Source: Bacteroidaceae bacterium
GTDB lineage: Bacteria > Bacteroidota > Bacteroidia > Bacteroidales > Bacteroidaceae
DNA: 64,000 nt
Direction: 5' to 3'
Assembly: GCA_017536695.1 (NCBI GenBank)
Contig: JAFXGX010000016.1
Coordinates: forward strand, 1 to 64,000
The notes below the pieces were generated by a model. It did no database searches. It had not been told where the DNA came from and was given only the letters and a program-made list of their open reading frames with translations. Position 1 is the first letter of the stretch. Every line of letters starts with the position of its first letter. The position numbers and the translations under genes are program-made. This document shows positions 1 through 9,265 of the stretch, in pieces.

Positions 1-98
1 AAGACAACAACGGCAAGAATAAAACGACCGAGGGATGTTGCTTGCAACTCGTGAGCAAAGTTTTATTCGACTTGTAAACTTTGTGCCGGGACCTTTTG

Positions 99-124
99 CA
101 TACTTTTCAGTCATGAAAAGTATG
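99..124. other. perfect 11-bp hairpin
   Basis: CATACTTTTCA at 99-109 pairs with TGAAAAGTATG at 114-124 around a 4-nt loop. No T-run follows on either strand, so it is not a typical terminator. It lies in the gene-free stretch 1-425, just beyond the 3' end of the candidate minus-strand RNA. Confidence 0.4.
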
Positions 125-145
125 TGACAGAACGACAACAAAAAG

Positions 146-296
146 AATATAGAACAACAGGTCAAGGGTAAGTCGTATTGAAGAACACAAGACTGATGTC
201 TATCCCCATTTCTATGTCATCATAAGAAGCATCCCTCAACTTTTTACGTTGAACCTATAAAGTCTAGCACCTTGTTGTAGTTTTGGGTTCTATATT
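146..296 (-). ncRNA. candidate structured RNA (unassigned)
   Basis: This stretch has no open frame. On the minus strand its ends pair perfectly: AATATAGAAC (287-296) with GTTCTATATT (146-155). A second inner helix joins CAACA/GGT to ACC/TGTTG, leaving an asymmetric bulge. The closing helix is followed directly by CTTTTTG (139-145), which looks like a terminator end. A long rod with a bulge resembles 6S-type RNAs, but I see no diagnostic sequence and no clear TAnnTTTG promoter upstream. The family is therefore not assigned, and an incidental inverted repeat remains possible. Confidence 0.27.
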
Positions 297-359
297 TATA
301 TACCTATTATATATAATACAGCACTTGTCCAGGGAGACACACTTAAACAGCAAAAATTC

Positions 360-388
360 TTGTTTTAAAGCAAAATATACTATCTTTG
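360..388 (+). promoter_or_regulatory. Bacteroidales-type promoter
   Basis: A TAnnTTTG -7 box (TATCTTTG, 381-388) has a TTG at 360-362, 18 nt upstream, which fits the -33 element. It would drive the membrane-protein gene starting at 426, with a leader of about 30 nt. Confidence 0.6.
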
Positions 389-425
389 CACCATCTTCAT
401 CTATTCTGAGAATAAAAACAGAATC

Positions 426-908
426 ATGGACAAGCTAAAACAGATAATATTGGATGCGCTGGTATACAGCACCCTGGCCGTCCTCAAGTTCATATTCCTA
501 CTGCCATTAAACCTGTGGCTGAAAGCAGCCTCAAAACTGGCGGAACAGAGAAAGAACAACAATCTTGAATACCAGGAGGCCGACGGGATGTGGCCTTTCC
601 TTACCTACATAAAGCAATTCGCATTCGGGTTCGGCTTTGATGCAGCAATATTCCTGTCCTATTTTATAGGAATAATCATGGCAATCATTTTCTGGTTCAT
701 ATCAATGCTCTCGGCCGAGCATCTGTTCCCGGGCCTTATCGATGGATTCCAGACGGCAATAACCATTATCATATATGCTTATCTGGCTCCGATATACATT
801 TCGCTGTTGCGCGACATCATTCAGATTCTGCTTATTCCTTTCCGTAAATTCCTCAGCTGGGGTTCAAAACCCGCACAGCAAATGGAGCTGGAAATCAAGA
901 ACAAATAA
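426..908 (+). CDS. small integral membrane protein, unknown function
   Basis: A 160-residue protein with about three hydrophobic segments (roughly residues 10-32, 67-95 and 108-138) separated by short charged loops. No catalytic motif is visible and I do not recognise the family. It has its own TATCTTTG promoter and ends just before a strong bidirectional terminator, so it is monocistronic. It converges on the iron-uptake operon, so no shared function follows from position. The hydrophobic pattern and the well-placed promoter make it a convincing gene. Confidence 0.75.
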   Translation: MDKLKQIILDALVYSTLAVLKFIFLLPLNLWLKAASKLAEQRKNNNLEYQEADGMWPFLTYIKQFAFGFGFDAAIFLSYFIGIIMAIIFWFISMLSAEHLFPGLIDGFQTAITIIIYAYLAPIYISLLRDIIQILLIPFRKFLSWGSKPAQQMELEIKNK

Positions 909-917
909 TTTTTAAAA

Positions 918-958
918 AAACATTGAGAGCGTTGGGAATCCCAACGCTCTCAATGTTT
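918..958. terminator. bidirectional rho-independent terminator
   Basis: A perfect 19-bp inverted repeat (918-936 with 940-958, 3-nt loop) has A-rich sequence on its left and T-rich sequence on its right. It lies between the convergent genes ending at 908 and 963 and can serve both. Confidence 0.9.
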
Positions 959-962
959 GTAA

Positions 963-2204
963 TCACTTCTTCTTTCGCCCGTAAAGCCTTTTTATCCAGA
1001 AATAATATCCTGTCAAAGGGAGCGTCGCTCCCAACAGGGCTGCAAGGAAATATAGCGTCTTTGAGAACAAGCCGCCCCATGTACCTACATGCAAAGTACG
1101 CACCCAGCCGCTTGCCTTACTGCGGGGAGAGGCATCGGCATACAGATTCTCTGCCGTTATCTCTCCTGTACTCCCATCAAACTCATATCTGTCATAGGCC
1201 CGTTTGTTACCGAAACCTCTTTGTGCTACGGATACGAGAGCATCCGAGACAGTTATTGCCTCATACTCCGGATTCCATGCCGCAACGCTATCAAAAGCGC
1301 ACTGCCAGGGATGCAATACAGGCGAGTTCGCTACAAGCGCCGTTGCAGCAGTCGTTGCATCGGCCTGCCATGTGGCAGCAGTCACCGCGTCGGCCTGTAT
1401 TGTCGCCGAGGTAACAGCATCAGTGGTTATGAGCGACGTATCAGCAGGCAACGGAAGTGCTACAGCCGTGCGACTGTCATTTTTGCTTGACGGACGCGCT
1501 TCGGCACTAACACTTCTTGCCGCGTCTTTGTCGAAAGGGGAATAGAAGGCATCCCTGTACCAGCTGAATGACCATGTAAGTCCTGTAAGCGCCATGGCAA
1601 GCAGGAGCAATGTGACATAAAAACCGCCTGCCACATGAAGGTCGTACCAGAAACGGTTCCACCCTTTGCCTGCAACAATCTTCAAACGGTTCTTGAGCAT
1701 CTTGCGGTTTCGCGGCCACCAGATCACCACTCCCGTGAGCAATATCACGACAAAAGCCAACGTGCTTGCACCCACAATCATTTTGCCCCAGAAGATACCG
1801 CCGTCGGCAGGACGTGTGTCCATAAGCCAACGATGCAGACGGCGCACTGTATTGAAGAACGGAAGACGGCCGGCCTTTCCTTTCACCTCGCCGGTATACT
1901 GGTCGACATACACGGCTGTGCGGCTCGGTTTCGAGATGTTCACCTTGTATGCCTCGGCCGGGTCATGGGAAACAACTACTCCTGTAACCTCCACACCATC
2001 GGGAAGGGTCGCCTCGACCTTGTCTACAAGTTCATCAATAGATATTGGCTCGCCGACAGGCTCGACGGTTGTCAACTCCCTGTTGCAAAGAGCGACAATA
2101 TCGCTCTCGAACACGAGCAACGCACCGGTGAAACAGGTTATTGTTATTACGATACCGAAAGGCACGGATACCCAAAGATGCAGTTTCTTAAAAAACTTAT
2201 TCAT
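963..2204 (-). CDS. PepSY-associated membrane protein, XusC-like
   Basis: A 413-residue PepSY_TM-type inner-membrane protein. It opens with a membrane segment (about residues 12-35), has a PepSY-like periplasmic region, further membrane segments near 140-165 and 190-215, and a C-terminal one near 380-403. The order TonB receptor, DUF4374 lipoprotein, PepSY protein matches xusABC of Bacteroides thetaiotaomicron, where XusC is the inner-membrane part of xenosiderophore iron use. A direct role in ferric-siderophore reduction is inference. Residues about 260-291, in the large periplasmic loop, hold three imperfect 10-residue repeats rich in Ala and Thr (see findings). Confidence 0.85.
   Translation of the reverse strand: MNKFFKKLHLWVSVPFGIVITITCFTGALLVFESDIVALCNRELTTVEPVGEPISIDELVDKVEATLPDGVEVTGVVVSHDPAEAYKVNISKPSRTAVYVDQYTGEVKGKAGRLPFFNTVRRLHRWLMDTRPADGGIFWGKMIVGASTLAFVVILLTGVVIWWPRNRKMLKNRLKIVAGKGWNRFWYDLHVAGGFYVTLLLLAMALTGLTWSFSWYRDAFYSPFDKDAARSVSAEARPSSKNDSRTAVALPLPADTSLITTDAVTSATIQADAVTAATWQADATTAATALVANSPVLHPWQCAFDSVAAWNPEYEAITVSDALVSVAQRGFGNKRAYDRYEFDGSTGEITAENLYADASPRSKASGWVRTLHVGTWGGLFSKTLYFLAALLGATLPLTGYYFWIKRLYGRKKK
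1330..1427 (-). repeat. imperfect 30-nt coding repeat in the PepSY gene
   Basis: Three consecutive copies of a roughly 10-residue unit (DAVTSATIQA, DAVTAATWQA, DATTAATALV) lie in the periplasmic loop of the PepSY protein. The copies differ at several bases, so this is an aged or selected repeat, not a fresh slippage product. Confidence 0.7.
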
Positions 2205-2302
2205 AAAACATTATTTTACAGCAACGGAATCATATCGGCTATCTGCAACAGCTACAGAGGCACGAACTACGCAAAGTTATATATTTTCCGACAAACCGCC
2301 AA

Positions 2303-3691
2303 TCAAGGCAACAACTTACCTACGCAATCAAGCGATGTAACTTCTATTACAGCACCCTTTGAAGCTGTGGCTGTTGTGGGGTCTATCTTGTATATCGAAG
2401 GATAACCATCAGTTGTGGTTACAGGCATATAAGCAAATCCGTTCTCCATAAACGGAGCCTTGCCGAATGCCGACAAGGTCTCGGGCAACCCGTCAACAAA
2501 CTTCAACGTACCATTGTTCACGTCAAGGACAGCCAGGCTAAGGGCTGAAGGAGCCTTGCCGCCGGGAGTAAGCGGAGCATCGTACATCTGCAGCAGCATA
2601 TGGCCGTTACCGATATACCATGAGCGCAAGAAAGAACGTCCGCCCGACAAAGCCTCGATATTCACATAGTAACTGCTGTCAAAATCATCCTCGCCCGCCT
2701 TTATACGTACCATTCCCGCAGGCAGGGTCGTCTGCTGGCGACTGTCGGCCATGGTCTTTGCATACGACGGGGAGAGCACATAAATATCGCCGTTCTCCGC
2801 AGCCCATATCATCTGGTAATATTGCGACTTGTTGCGTCCACAGGCATAGCTTATCCTATCGGTGCTGATTATCTTCTTGGCAGTAAGCGTCTCATCTTCG
2901 AATATCGCTACATGGCACTCATCGGGATACTGCGTCCACTGCAACTCGCCTTTCTTGTAGGAACTGCTGTTGCTGCCACCATCCTCACTCTTCACAAGGT
3001 CGGGATATTTTACCCATTTGCCGCCATCGGCAGCTGCACCGTACTGACTCAATCCCATTGGCACAGCAGCCGCAAAAAGTTGCTTTCCGCGTTGCTGGAA
3101 ACCCGCCAGGGTAACATACTCGCCATTGCCAAGGAAGTTCTCGGAAAGATATTTCTTGTCTGCCACGTTCGAACGGTAGCTCTCTTTCTCAGTATCGAGA
3201 TAAGAGAAAAGGAACATCTTGGGAATGTAACCGTTGGCATCGGCCCACTCGGCAGAGCCGTTACCCGTAGATGCCGTAAGTATATACTTGCCATAGATTC
3301 CATATGTGGTAAAACGGTTCACGGCATACTCCTTGCCACGCGCGATGAGGCTGTAGTCATCACCCATCACGAAAGAGCGTGTAAGGCCGGCATTGCCCTG
3401 ATTGTATGCCAAGCCATAGAGATAGTCTGTACCATGAAACACCCAATAAGAGGCAGCGTCGGTAACCACTCCCTGATTGACCGGAGACACGGTACCCTCT
3501 TCAAGGGATTCAGCCGTCAGCAGCACAGGAGTACTGTTGTTGGACATTGTAACTGTTGCCGCAATCACATACGGCTTCACATCATTTGCAGGTGGAGTAA
3601 CCGCACCACCGTCATCATCGCTTGAACACGAAGCAAGCGACACCACCGAAACTGCCGCAAGCAGCAGGTTCCCGATAAATTTTCTTTTCAT
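2303..3691 (-). CDS. DUF4374 surface lipoprotein, XusB-like
   Basis: A 462-residue lipoprotein. The signal sequence ends in a lipobox (LASC, Cys about residue 22) followed by SSDDDGG, an acidic and glycine-rich tail typical of Bacteroidetes lipoproteins exported to the cell surface. The rest fits DUF4374, a predicted beta-propeller-like fold. In B. thetaiotaomicron XusB binds ferric enterobactin and hands it to XusA. The gene lies 55 nt downstream of the TonB receptor and 98 nt upstream of the PepSY gene, all on the minus strand, so they form one operon. The exact ligand cannot be read from sequence. Confidence 0.87.
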   Translation of the reverse strand: MKRKFIGNLLLAAVSVVSLASCSSDDDGGAVTPPANDVKPYVIAATVTMSNNSTPVLLTAESLEEGTVSPVNQGVVTDAASYWVFHGTDYLYGLAYNQGNAGLTRSFVMGDDYSLIARGKEYAVNRFTTYGIYGKYILTASTGNGSAEWADANGYIPKMFLFSYLDTEKESYRSNVADKKYLSENFLGNGEYVTLAGFQQRGKQLFAAAVPMGLSQYGAAADGGKWVKYPDLVKSEDGGSNSSSYKKGELQWTQYPDECHVAIFEDETLTAKKIISTDRISYACGRNKSQYYQMIWAAENGDIYVLSPSYAKTMADSRQQTTLPAGMVRIKAGEDDFDSSYYVNIEALSGGRSFLRSWYIGNGHMLLQMYDAPLTPGGKAPSALSLAVLDVNNGTLKFVDGLPETLSAFGKAPFMENGFAYMPVTTTDGYPSIYKIDPTTATASKGAVIEVTSLDCVGKLLP

Positions 3692-3746
3692 AAGTCTTAC
3701 TATTTATTATTTATACATTATATATACATCAGAAAAACAGATTACA

Positions 3747-6140
3747 TCATTTACCCAACCTCACACGCACTTTCGCATAAAAAGCACGCCCTGCCTTCTG
3801 CAGGCTGAAGTTATCGTACAAGCGTTCATCGGTAATATTACGGCACTCAAGAGAGACGTTGTAACGCCCGCCACCGATACCGTAAGAGAGAGTCACATTA
3901 TGCGACAGCTGCGACGGTACCATATAATCGTCTTTATTGGCACCAATCTTGGCAGAATAGTAACTGAACTCCTTGACATAACGGCCGTCATAGGTAAGCG
4001 TAAGCAGATTATCCTTTCCCAAAAGCCCATGCCAATAGAGCGACACATCAAAATCGGCGAACAGCGATGGAAGATTAGTCATCTCCTCGCCGTACCCGAG
4101 ATTAGGCACCGAACTTCCTATGGCACTTTTCATATTGTCAAGGACCTTCATGTCGGTAAAATTACCTCCGAGTGACAGAAAGCGGTCCAGTGTATACCGC
4201 AGCGTTATGTTATAACCTTTTGTGAGCACCTTGCCATAGTTTATATATGTCGCGGCAGCCTTGCCGCCGCTCAGGTCGACAATGTTACGCTGTATATAAT
4301 CACGTGTATCGCGGTACACCACACCACCCTCGACGTACAACCCATGGCCACCGAATTTTCCGCTGTAGCTGATATTGAGGTTCACATTATGGCTCTTCTC
4401 CGGGTCTATGCCGACATCGCCCATCTCAAGGTCCTCATCACCGAACATCTCATCAATAGTAGGCAAACGGCAAGCCTTTTCATACGAAACCTTTGCCTGT
4501 AAGCCCGGCAGTATGTGACATGTTCCTGCCGCGCCATAGCCAAACATCCCCAGATTGCGCCTCTCACGCACATAGCTATCGGCATTTCCGGTGGTTGCCA
4601 TGGGGCCACTCACATAAAGGCTGTAATGTTTCGCAAAGAGAGTCATGTTCCATCTGTCCGACGGCATAAGGCGATAGGATATTCCCGCTACCCCTTTGCG
4701 GGTAACCTTTGCGATAGGGTCCTCTGCCCTCTGCGGCAGGAGCAATGAGCTGTTTGTACGCCTGAAAGCATTGAACAGATAATGCACTGTAAAGAGATGG
4801 GTATGTGTTCTTCCAGGGCGGTAGTCAATGGTTGCCGTGGCATTCCAGTTATCATTGTCGGAACGCATATGCTGAAGCGACTGCTCGCCTGGTGTATTGA
4901 GGCGGTTCATTTCGCCACGCCAGTTGTATTTGCAAGAGGCCGTATCAACGTTTGTCGTAGAGTTACGGTTATAGTTGGCAGTCAAAGAGAGGTCGAGCCC
5001 GTCAGCAAACAGATTACGCTTGAGGTATTCAAATGAAGGCATAAGAGAAAAGCCCTTACGGTGTTTCTTGCCATACACAATTTCCTGTCTCACGCCGGTC
5101 TGTATTTCCTTATACATCTGCGAATATACCAGCCCCAACATCATGCGGTCGGCCCAAGGCTTGTCGACTACACCCGCCTTGAGAACTGCGGCCTCATTGT
5201 GATAGGTATCGTTGAAACGCTCCACGCGGTGCAGTTTCTTCTTCTCGATACTGCCTGTAACAAAATCCTCGACAGGAGCATCTACCATGTAATCATTGTC
5301 GGAATAGTTCTGAAAGAAGTTCAGTTCATACGAAAAGCCACTCTTCAACACTTTGCAGAAATTCAAGAAAGAGCTGTGGGTATTGAATGAGCCATAGGAA
5401 TACGATGCATCAAGCCTCCACCCCTGACGCGCCTTGTCCGTAACAATGTTCACGACACCGCCCATGGCATCAGTTCCGAACTGCACAGGAACCACACCAC
5501 GATAGACCTCAATGCGCTTTGCATAATTGACGGGGATATTGTTCAGTCCGAAAGAAGGGCCCACGCCATCCTGGGGCACACCGTCAACAAAGACCTTGAC
5601 ATGCTTTCCGCTGAAACCATCGAGCATGATATTCATATCAGACCCCACGCCACCCGATTCACGCAATTTCACACCAGGCGATTTCGCAAGTATATCGCCA
5701 AGATTCTTTGAAGCATTGAGATACTCTTCGGTATCGAGCGCCACGACATTGTAGGCAGAACGTCTCAATCGCGAGACACCGCCAGCAGACTCGGCTATGA
5801 CAAGATCATCAAGCAGAATCTCGCTCTGCACCAGTTCCACATTATATATAACAGGATGATTGTCACCAACGACAATCTCCCTCCTGTAAGTCTCGAAACC
5901 CACAGCCGTAACCACCAGATAATACCTTCCCTCGGGCAACTCCAGTTCATAGCATCCGTCATCCCCTGCATATGTACCGAGAGTGCCGCCCTCAACGGCC
6001 ACCGTCGCATAAGGCACAGCACCCTCGCCTTTTGCAGTCACAGAACCGCGCAGTTTCACATTCCCCGCCGCCAAAGGCAACGAGAACAGGAATATTGAAA
6101 GGAATAACAAAGAACGTAAAAATGTAACCATAAAATCCAT
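3747..6140 (-). CDS. TonB-dependent outer-membrane receptor, XusA-like
   Basis: A 797-residue TonB-dependent transporter. In order it has a signal peptide, a carboxypeptidase-regulatory-like domain (about residues 25-110), a plug domain (about 115-240, with LDGFSG and IEVYRG typical of plugs) and a 22-strand barrel. Translation may start at the second Met (6131), which leaves a normal signal peptide. It is the first gene of the xus-like operon and would import a ferric siderophore using TonB energy. A TAATTTTG box lies only 13 nt upstream of the annotated start, implying a very short leader. I did not identify a Fur box with confidence. Confidence 0.88.
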   Translation of the reverse strand: MDFMVTFLRSLLFLSIFLFSLPLAAGNVKLRGSVTAKGEGAVPYATVAVEGGTLGTYAGDDGCYELELPEGRYYLVVTAVGFETYRREIVVGDNHPVIYNVELVQSEILLDDLVIAESAGGVSRLRRSAYNVVALDTEEYLNASKNLGDILAKSPGVKLRESGGVGSDMNIMLDGFSGKHVKVFVDGVPQDGVGPSFGLNNIPVNYAKRIEVYRGVVPVQFGTDAMGGVVNIVTDKARQGWRLDASYSYGSFNTHSSFLNFCKVLKSGFSYELNFFQNYSDNDYMVDAPVEDFVTGSIEKKKLHRVERFNDTYHNEAAVLKAGVVDKPWADRMMLGLVYSQMYKEIQTGVRQEIVYGKKHRKGFSLMPSFEYLKRNLFADGLDLSLTANYNRNSTTNVDTASCKYNWRGEMNRLNTPGEQSLQHMRSDNDNWNATATIDYRPGRTHTHLFTVHYLFNAFRRTNSSLLLPQRAEDPIAKVTRKGVAGISYRLMPSDRWNMTLFAKHYSLYVSGPMATTGNADSYVRERRNLGMFGYGAAGTCHILPGLQAKVSYEKACRLPTIDEMFGDEDLEMGDVGIDPEKSHNVNLNISYSGKFGGHGLYVEGGVVYRDTRDYIQRNIVDLSGGKAAATYINYGKVLTKGYNITLRYTLDRFLSLGGNFTDMKVLDNMKSAIGSSVPNLGYGEEMTNLPSLFADFDVSLYWHGLLGKDNLLTLTYDGRYVKEFSYYSAKIGANKDDYMVPSQLSHNVTLSYGIGGGRYNVSLECRNITDERLYDNFSLQKAGRAFYAKVRVRLGK

Positions 6141-6152
6141 GTTTTGCAGTTA

Positions 6153-6183
6153 CAAAATTAGATTCATTTCACAGAGGCTACAA
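6153..6183 (-). promoter_or_regulatory. promoter of the xus-like operon
   Basis: Read on the minus strand, TAATTTTG (6153-6160) matches the TAnnTTTG -7 box, and a TTG (6181-6183) lies 20 nt upstream. Transcription would start near 6147, leaving a leader of about 7-16 nt before the start codon. Confidence 0.55.
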
Positions 6184-6330
6184 TTGCAATATTTTGCGAT
6201 AAAGAGTAAAACCCCTACCAATATGCGTTAACAACATATTGTGATGTAAGCAGTAGAAAGAATAGCAACAAATGACCACTTGCCAAAAGAAGAAAAAAGA
6301 TATAATGCGTTAATATACAAACAAAAAAAC

Positions 6331-6351
6331 GGCTCCGGGAACACCGGAGCC
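6331..6351 (-). terminator. rho-independent terminator of the TraB/GumN gene
   Basis: GGCTCCGG (6331-6338) pairs with CCGGAGCC (6344-6351). On the minus strand the stem is followed by GTTTTTTTG, directly after the stop of the TraB-family gene. Confidence 0.92.
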
Positions 6352-6373
6352 GCCATATAGGAACATCAAGAGG

Positions 6374-7285
6374 TCACTTGACAGCCTCAACCGAATATCC
6401 GGCCTTCTTCAGCAGTTCAAGTACGCCACGTTCGCCCGGAAGATGAGCCGCGCCGACCACAAACATAGTAGACTTCTCGCTTACTATTGCAGGAATCTTA
6501 ACCACCCAATCGGCATTGCGGCCATAGATGAGAGCCTCATCCTCCTCGGGAGTGCTGTCGCAGGCATTTCCAAGCTTCTCCTCAGTAACCTCATGAATCT
6601 TATCCATATTCTGCGAGAAATATGCATCCGTCAGGTTCTTCATAATCATCATGTTGTACTCCTGATTATCGAGCATGCAGATGAGCTGCTCCTTCTGACG
6701 TTCTATGCTGCTTCCAGTGTAGAGGACAGATATCTGGAAGTCAACAGTCTCGAAACCGATTACAGGCTTGCCTGCCTTCTTCGCCTCGTTCTGGAAATAG
6801 CTGTCAATCATCGCCGCGGGATTGAAGCCCGGAGTCATCTTCATATACTGTACCATCTGCAACTGTGTGCTGATTGCCGTTGGTGTCATCTTGCCGAGCT
6901 GTGCATTAATCATCGGATTGTCCAAGTCGGCACCGAGCAACCCCTTCATAAATGCATTGAGCTTGCCCAACTCCTCCTCTGTCAGGATATCGGAAAGCGA
7001 CTTGCCATCGGGCAACATCATTGCCGCCATTACCTTCTGCACGCCGTCCATTGACTGCATCTCGGCCATGTCGACCTCACCACACACCTGCTCCACCGCA
7101 TCCAAAGCCTCCCTGGCACCCGGAATGGAGTCTGCAAACGATGCAGGAGCAAGATGATATGTACCCACTATATACGATGGTTTGCCGATACCATTGCCCG
7201 AAATCTTATAAAGCAACTGGGCATTCACGCCCACAATGGCAACTATTGCCAACACTGATGTAAGGAATATTCTTTTCATTTTCAT
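6374..7285 (-). CDS. TraB/GumN family protein
   Basis: A protein of 303 residues from the start chosen here. It has an N-terminal signal-like segment followed by the family's opening motif (GxGKPSYIVGTYH) and a C-terminal half ending in the usual VVGAAHLPGERGVLELL block. The fold is Tiki/TraB-like, a putative metalloprotease, and no substrate can be named. The longer frame to 7303 is unlikely because a TAATTTTG -7 box (7301-7308) overlaps it. Starts at 7285 or 7279 fit a transcript beginning near 7294. It is a single-gene unit, divergent from the thioesterase gene. Confidence 0.85.
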   Translation of the reverse strand: MKMKRIFLTSVLAIVAIVGVNAQLLYKISGNGIGKPSYIVGTYHLAPASFADSIPGAREALDAVEQVCGEVDMAEMQSMDGVQKVMAAMMLPDGKSLSDILTEEELGKLNAFMKGLLGADLDNPMINAQLGKMTPTAISTQLQMVQYMKMTPGFNPAAMIDSYFQNEAKKAGKPVIGFETVDFQISVLYTGSSIERQKEQLICMLDNQEYNMMIMKNLTDAYFSQNMDKIHEVTEEKLGNACDSTPEEDEALIYGRNADWVVKIPAIVSEKSTMFVVGAAHLPGERGVLELLKKAGYSVEAVK

Positions 7286-7300
7286 GTTATTTATTACCGA

Positions 7301-7308
7301 CAAAATTA
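7301..7308 (-). promoter_or_regulatory. -7 box of the TraB/GumN gene
   Basis: TAATTTTG on the minus strand. It overlaps the longest possible reading frame of the downstream gene and so decides in favour of a start at 7285 or 7279. No convincing -33 element is seen at the expected distance. Confidence 0.45.
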
Positions 7309-7393
7309 GTAAAAAAGAAGTACAAAGATTTTCAAAAAACGGACATTATTTATTAATAAAGCCTAAATAACAGAGGAGAACAATAAATTGGAG

Positions 7394-7401
7394 TAATTTT
7401 G
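7394..7401 (+). promoter_or_regulatory. -7 box of the thioesterase gene
   Basis: TAATTTTG lies 24 nt upstream of the ATG at 7425. The -33 region has no clear TTTG, so only the -7 element is supported. Confidence 0.4.
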
Positions 7402-7424
7402 CGGAAACAAACCACACGTATATT

Positions 7425-7901
7425 ATGAAGAAAATCATTAACCCTTGGATTGGCCTTACCGACAAAGGCTATAACTGCTTTGCATGTGCACCGACAAACC
7501 CATACGGATTGAAGATGGAGTTCTATGAGGACGGCGATGACATCGTATCGGTATGGACACCGGGCAGCAACTACCAAGGATGGATGGACACGCTGCACGG
7601 CGGCATTCAGGCAACACTGATGGATGAGATAGGCGGCTGGATAATCGCCCGCAAGTTCCAGACATCGGGAATGACCACCAACCTGAACATCAAGTACAAA
7701 AAGCCCATACCTACTGGCGAAGAAATCAGGATTGAGATTCGCGGACGCGTGAAGGAGGTAAAGCGCAACTTCGTATTCATTGAGGCCACCATTTCATATG
7801 AGGGCACGATATGCTCATCATCCGAGATGACATACTACACATTCCCCAAGGATGTTGCCGAGAAGGATTTCTATTTCAACGGCTGCGAAGTAGAGGAATG
7901 A
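7425..7901 (+). CDS. PaaI-type hotdog-fold thioesterase
   Basis: A 158-residue single hotdog domain. The segment around MDTLHGGIQATLMDEIGGW holds the HGG-x-D/E core of PaaI/YbgC-like thioesterases, with the acidic residue on the following helix. The start of the protein holds NCFACAPTNPYGL, a short Cys-containing segment common in this subfamily. It probably hydrolyses an acyl-CoA, but the acyl group cannot be predicted. It is monocistronic and divergent from the TraB/GumN gene. Confidence 0.85.
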   Translation: MKKIINPWIGLTDKGYNCFACAPTNPYGLKMEFYEDGDDIVSVWTPGSNYQGWMDTLHGGIQATLMDEIGGWIIARKFQTSGMTTNLNIKYKKPIPTGEEIRIEIRGRVKEVKRNFVFIEATISYEGTICSSSEMTYYTFPKDVAEKDFYFNGCEVEE

Positions 7902-7910
7902 CACAATACG

Positions 7911-9104
7911 TCACGCCTCGAGGAATTGTTTGAAGCATTCCAGCTGCTTTGAGAAAGAGAATGTGCCACACGAAGCCTTGATGCAGTTTCCTGAGAATGC
8001 CGTGTATTCACTTGCCGGCATTTCCTTGAATGCCTTAATATTCTCTTCAAGCGCCTTATAGTCGCCGTAGGGAGAGACCAGACCGAAGCTCCACTCCTTG
8101 ACTATACTTGCGCCCTCACCATCACCGCTGAAAAGGATGGGGACACCGGTGGGTAACAAATCGAAGATTTTGGAAGGGACAGCACCATGTATTGATGCGG
8201 CAAGAGGTATTATGGAGAGGTCATACTTCTTCAGTTCCTCATTCATCTCCTGTTTCGATACATATCCATGGTACCATATATTCTTGTCACCATCCTTTAT
8301 GTATTCAAGAATTTCATCGGTCTGGTTACCGCCACCATAGAGATGCATCTCCACACCGAGTGCAACGAAATCTATCGACTTGAGCAACGGCAACACCCCT
8401 TGGGCAACACCGAAAAGGCCTGCATACACAATTTTCAGACGTGACGAGCGCTCTCGTGGCTGCAAACAGACATTCTCCACGGGTTGCAGATTACGATAGA
8501 GGAATGTACTCTTACCCGGAAACATTCTCTCAACATGCTCCACGATTTCCTGGGACTGCCCCATGACAGAATGGGCATTCATATATATAAAACGTTCCAG
8601 ACGGCTAAGCACCTTGAACGAAAGGCTACCCTCGCGAACGAAACCCAGTTCCACTGCTGAACCGGGCCACAGGTCCGACACATTAAGTACCACCTTCTTG
8701 CCATACAGTTTCTTGAAGAGCAACATCGCTGATGCTGATACCATAATTGGAGGAGACTGCACAATTATCCTGTCGTAACTCTTTATGAGTTTGCGCTTGA
8801 ACGCGAAAGACCACATGGTCATTGCATATGAAGTCATTGCAAGAACACGCTTGAACGGATTCTTTGAGACGGTAGCATAGGTCCAATAGCGGTACACCTT
8901 TATGCCGTCAATGGTCTCTTTCATGGAGAAACGCCTGCGATAACCGTCGAAGACGCGCCCCTTGGGATAGTTGGGCAAGCATGTCAGGACATCGACATCG
9001 ACATCGACACCCATAGCCTTCAAGCCCTTCGCAAGGTTTGTTATACGGCTTGGAGCTGCGCCCAATTCCGGTTCGTAATAAAATGAGACTATGAGTGTTT
9101 TCAT
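7911..9104 (-). CDS. GT4 glycosyltransferase, WbuB-like
   Basis: A 397-residue GT-B glycosyltransferase. The N-terminus (SFYYEPELGAAPSRITNLA) is typical of the WbuB/WcaI branch, which uses nucleotide sugars to build polysaccharide repeat units. The C-terminal Rossmann half has the E-rich donor site region around LLPTGVPILFSGDGEGA. It lies next to the Wzi gene at the edge of the exopolysaccharide locus and probably adds one sugar of that polymer, but it is transcribed separately from the main operon. Sugar and linkage cannot be inferred. Confidence 0.82.
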   Translation of the reverse strand: MKTLIVSFYYEPELGAAPSRITNLAKGLKAMGVDVDVDVLTCLPNYPKGRVFDGYRRRFSMKETIDGIKVYRYWTYATVSKNPFKRVLAMTSYAMTMWSFAFKRKLIKSYDRIIVQSPPIMVSASAMLLFKKLYGKKVVLNVSDLWPGSAVELGFVREGSLSFKVLSRLERFIYMNAHSVMGQSQEIVEHVERMFPGKSTFLYRNLQPVENVCLQPRERSSRLKIVYAGLFGVAQGVLPLLKSIDFVALGVEMHLYGGGNQTDEILEYIKDGDKNIWYHGYVSKQEMNEELKKYDLSIIPLAASIHGAVPSKIFDLLPTGVPILFSGDGEGASIVKEWSFGLVSPYGDYKALEENIKAFKEMPASEYTAFSGNCIKASCGTFSFSKQLECFKQFLEA

Positions 9105-9231
9105 TGATGCAATAATGCTTTATACATGAAATAGCCAAACACAAAGGAGCAAATTTCTAATGATTTACAAAGGTATAAACATTCCATGGAAAAAAAAAGG
9201 ACGTCATAATTTAATCTACAGAATAATGACT

Positions 9232-9239
9232 TATATTTG
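9232..9239 (+). promoter_or_regulatory. -7 box of the wzi-like gene
   Basis: TATATTTG, a good match to TAnnTTTG, 26 nt upstream of the ATG at 9266. No clear -33 TTTG is visible. Confidence 0.45.
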
Positions 9240-9265
9240 CAATAAACAAAAAACAGACTTACAGA

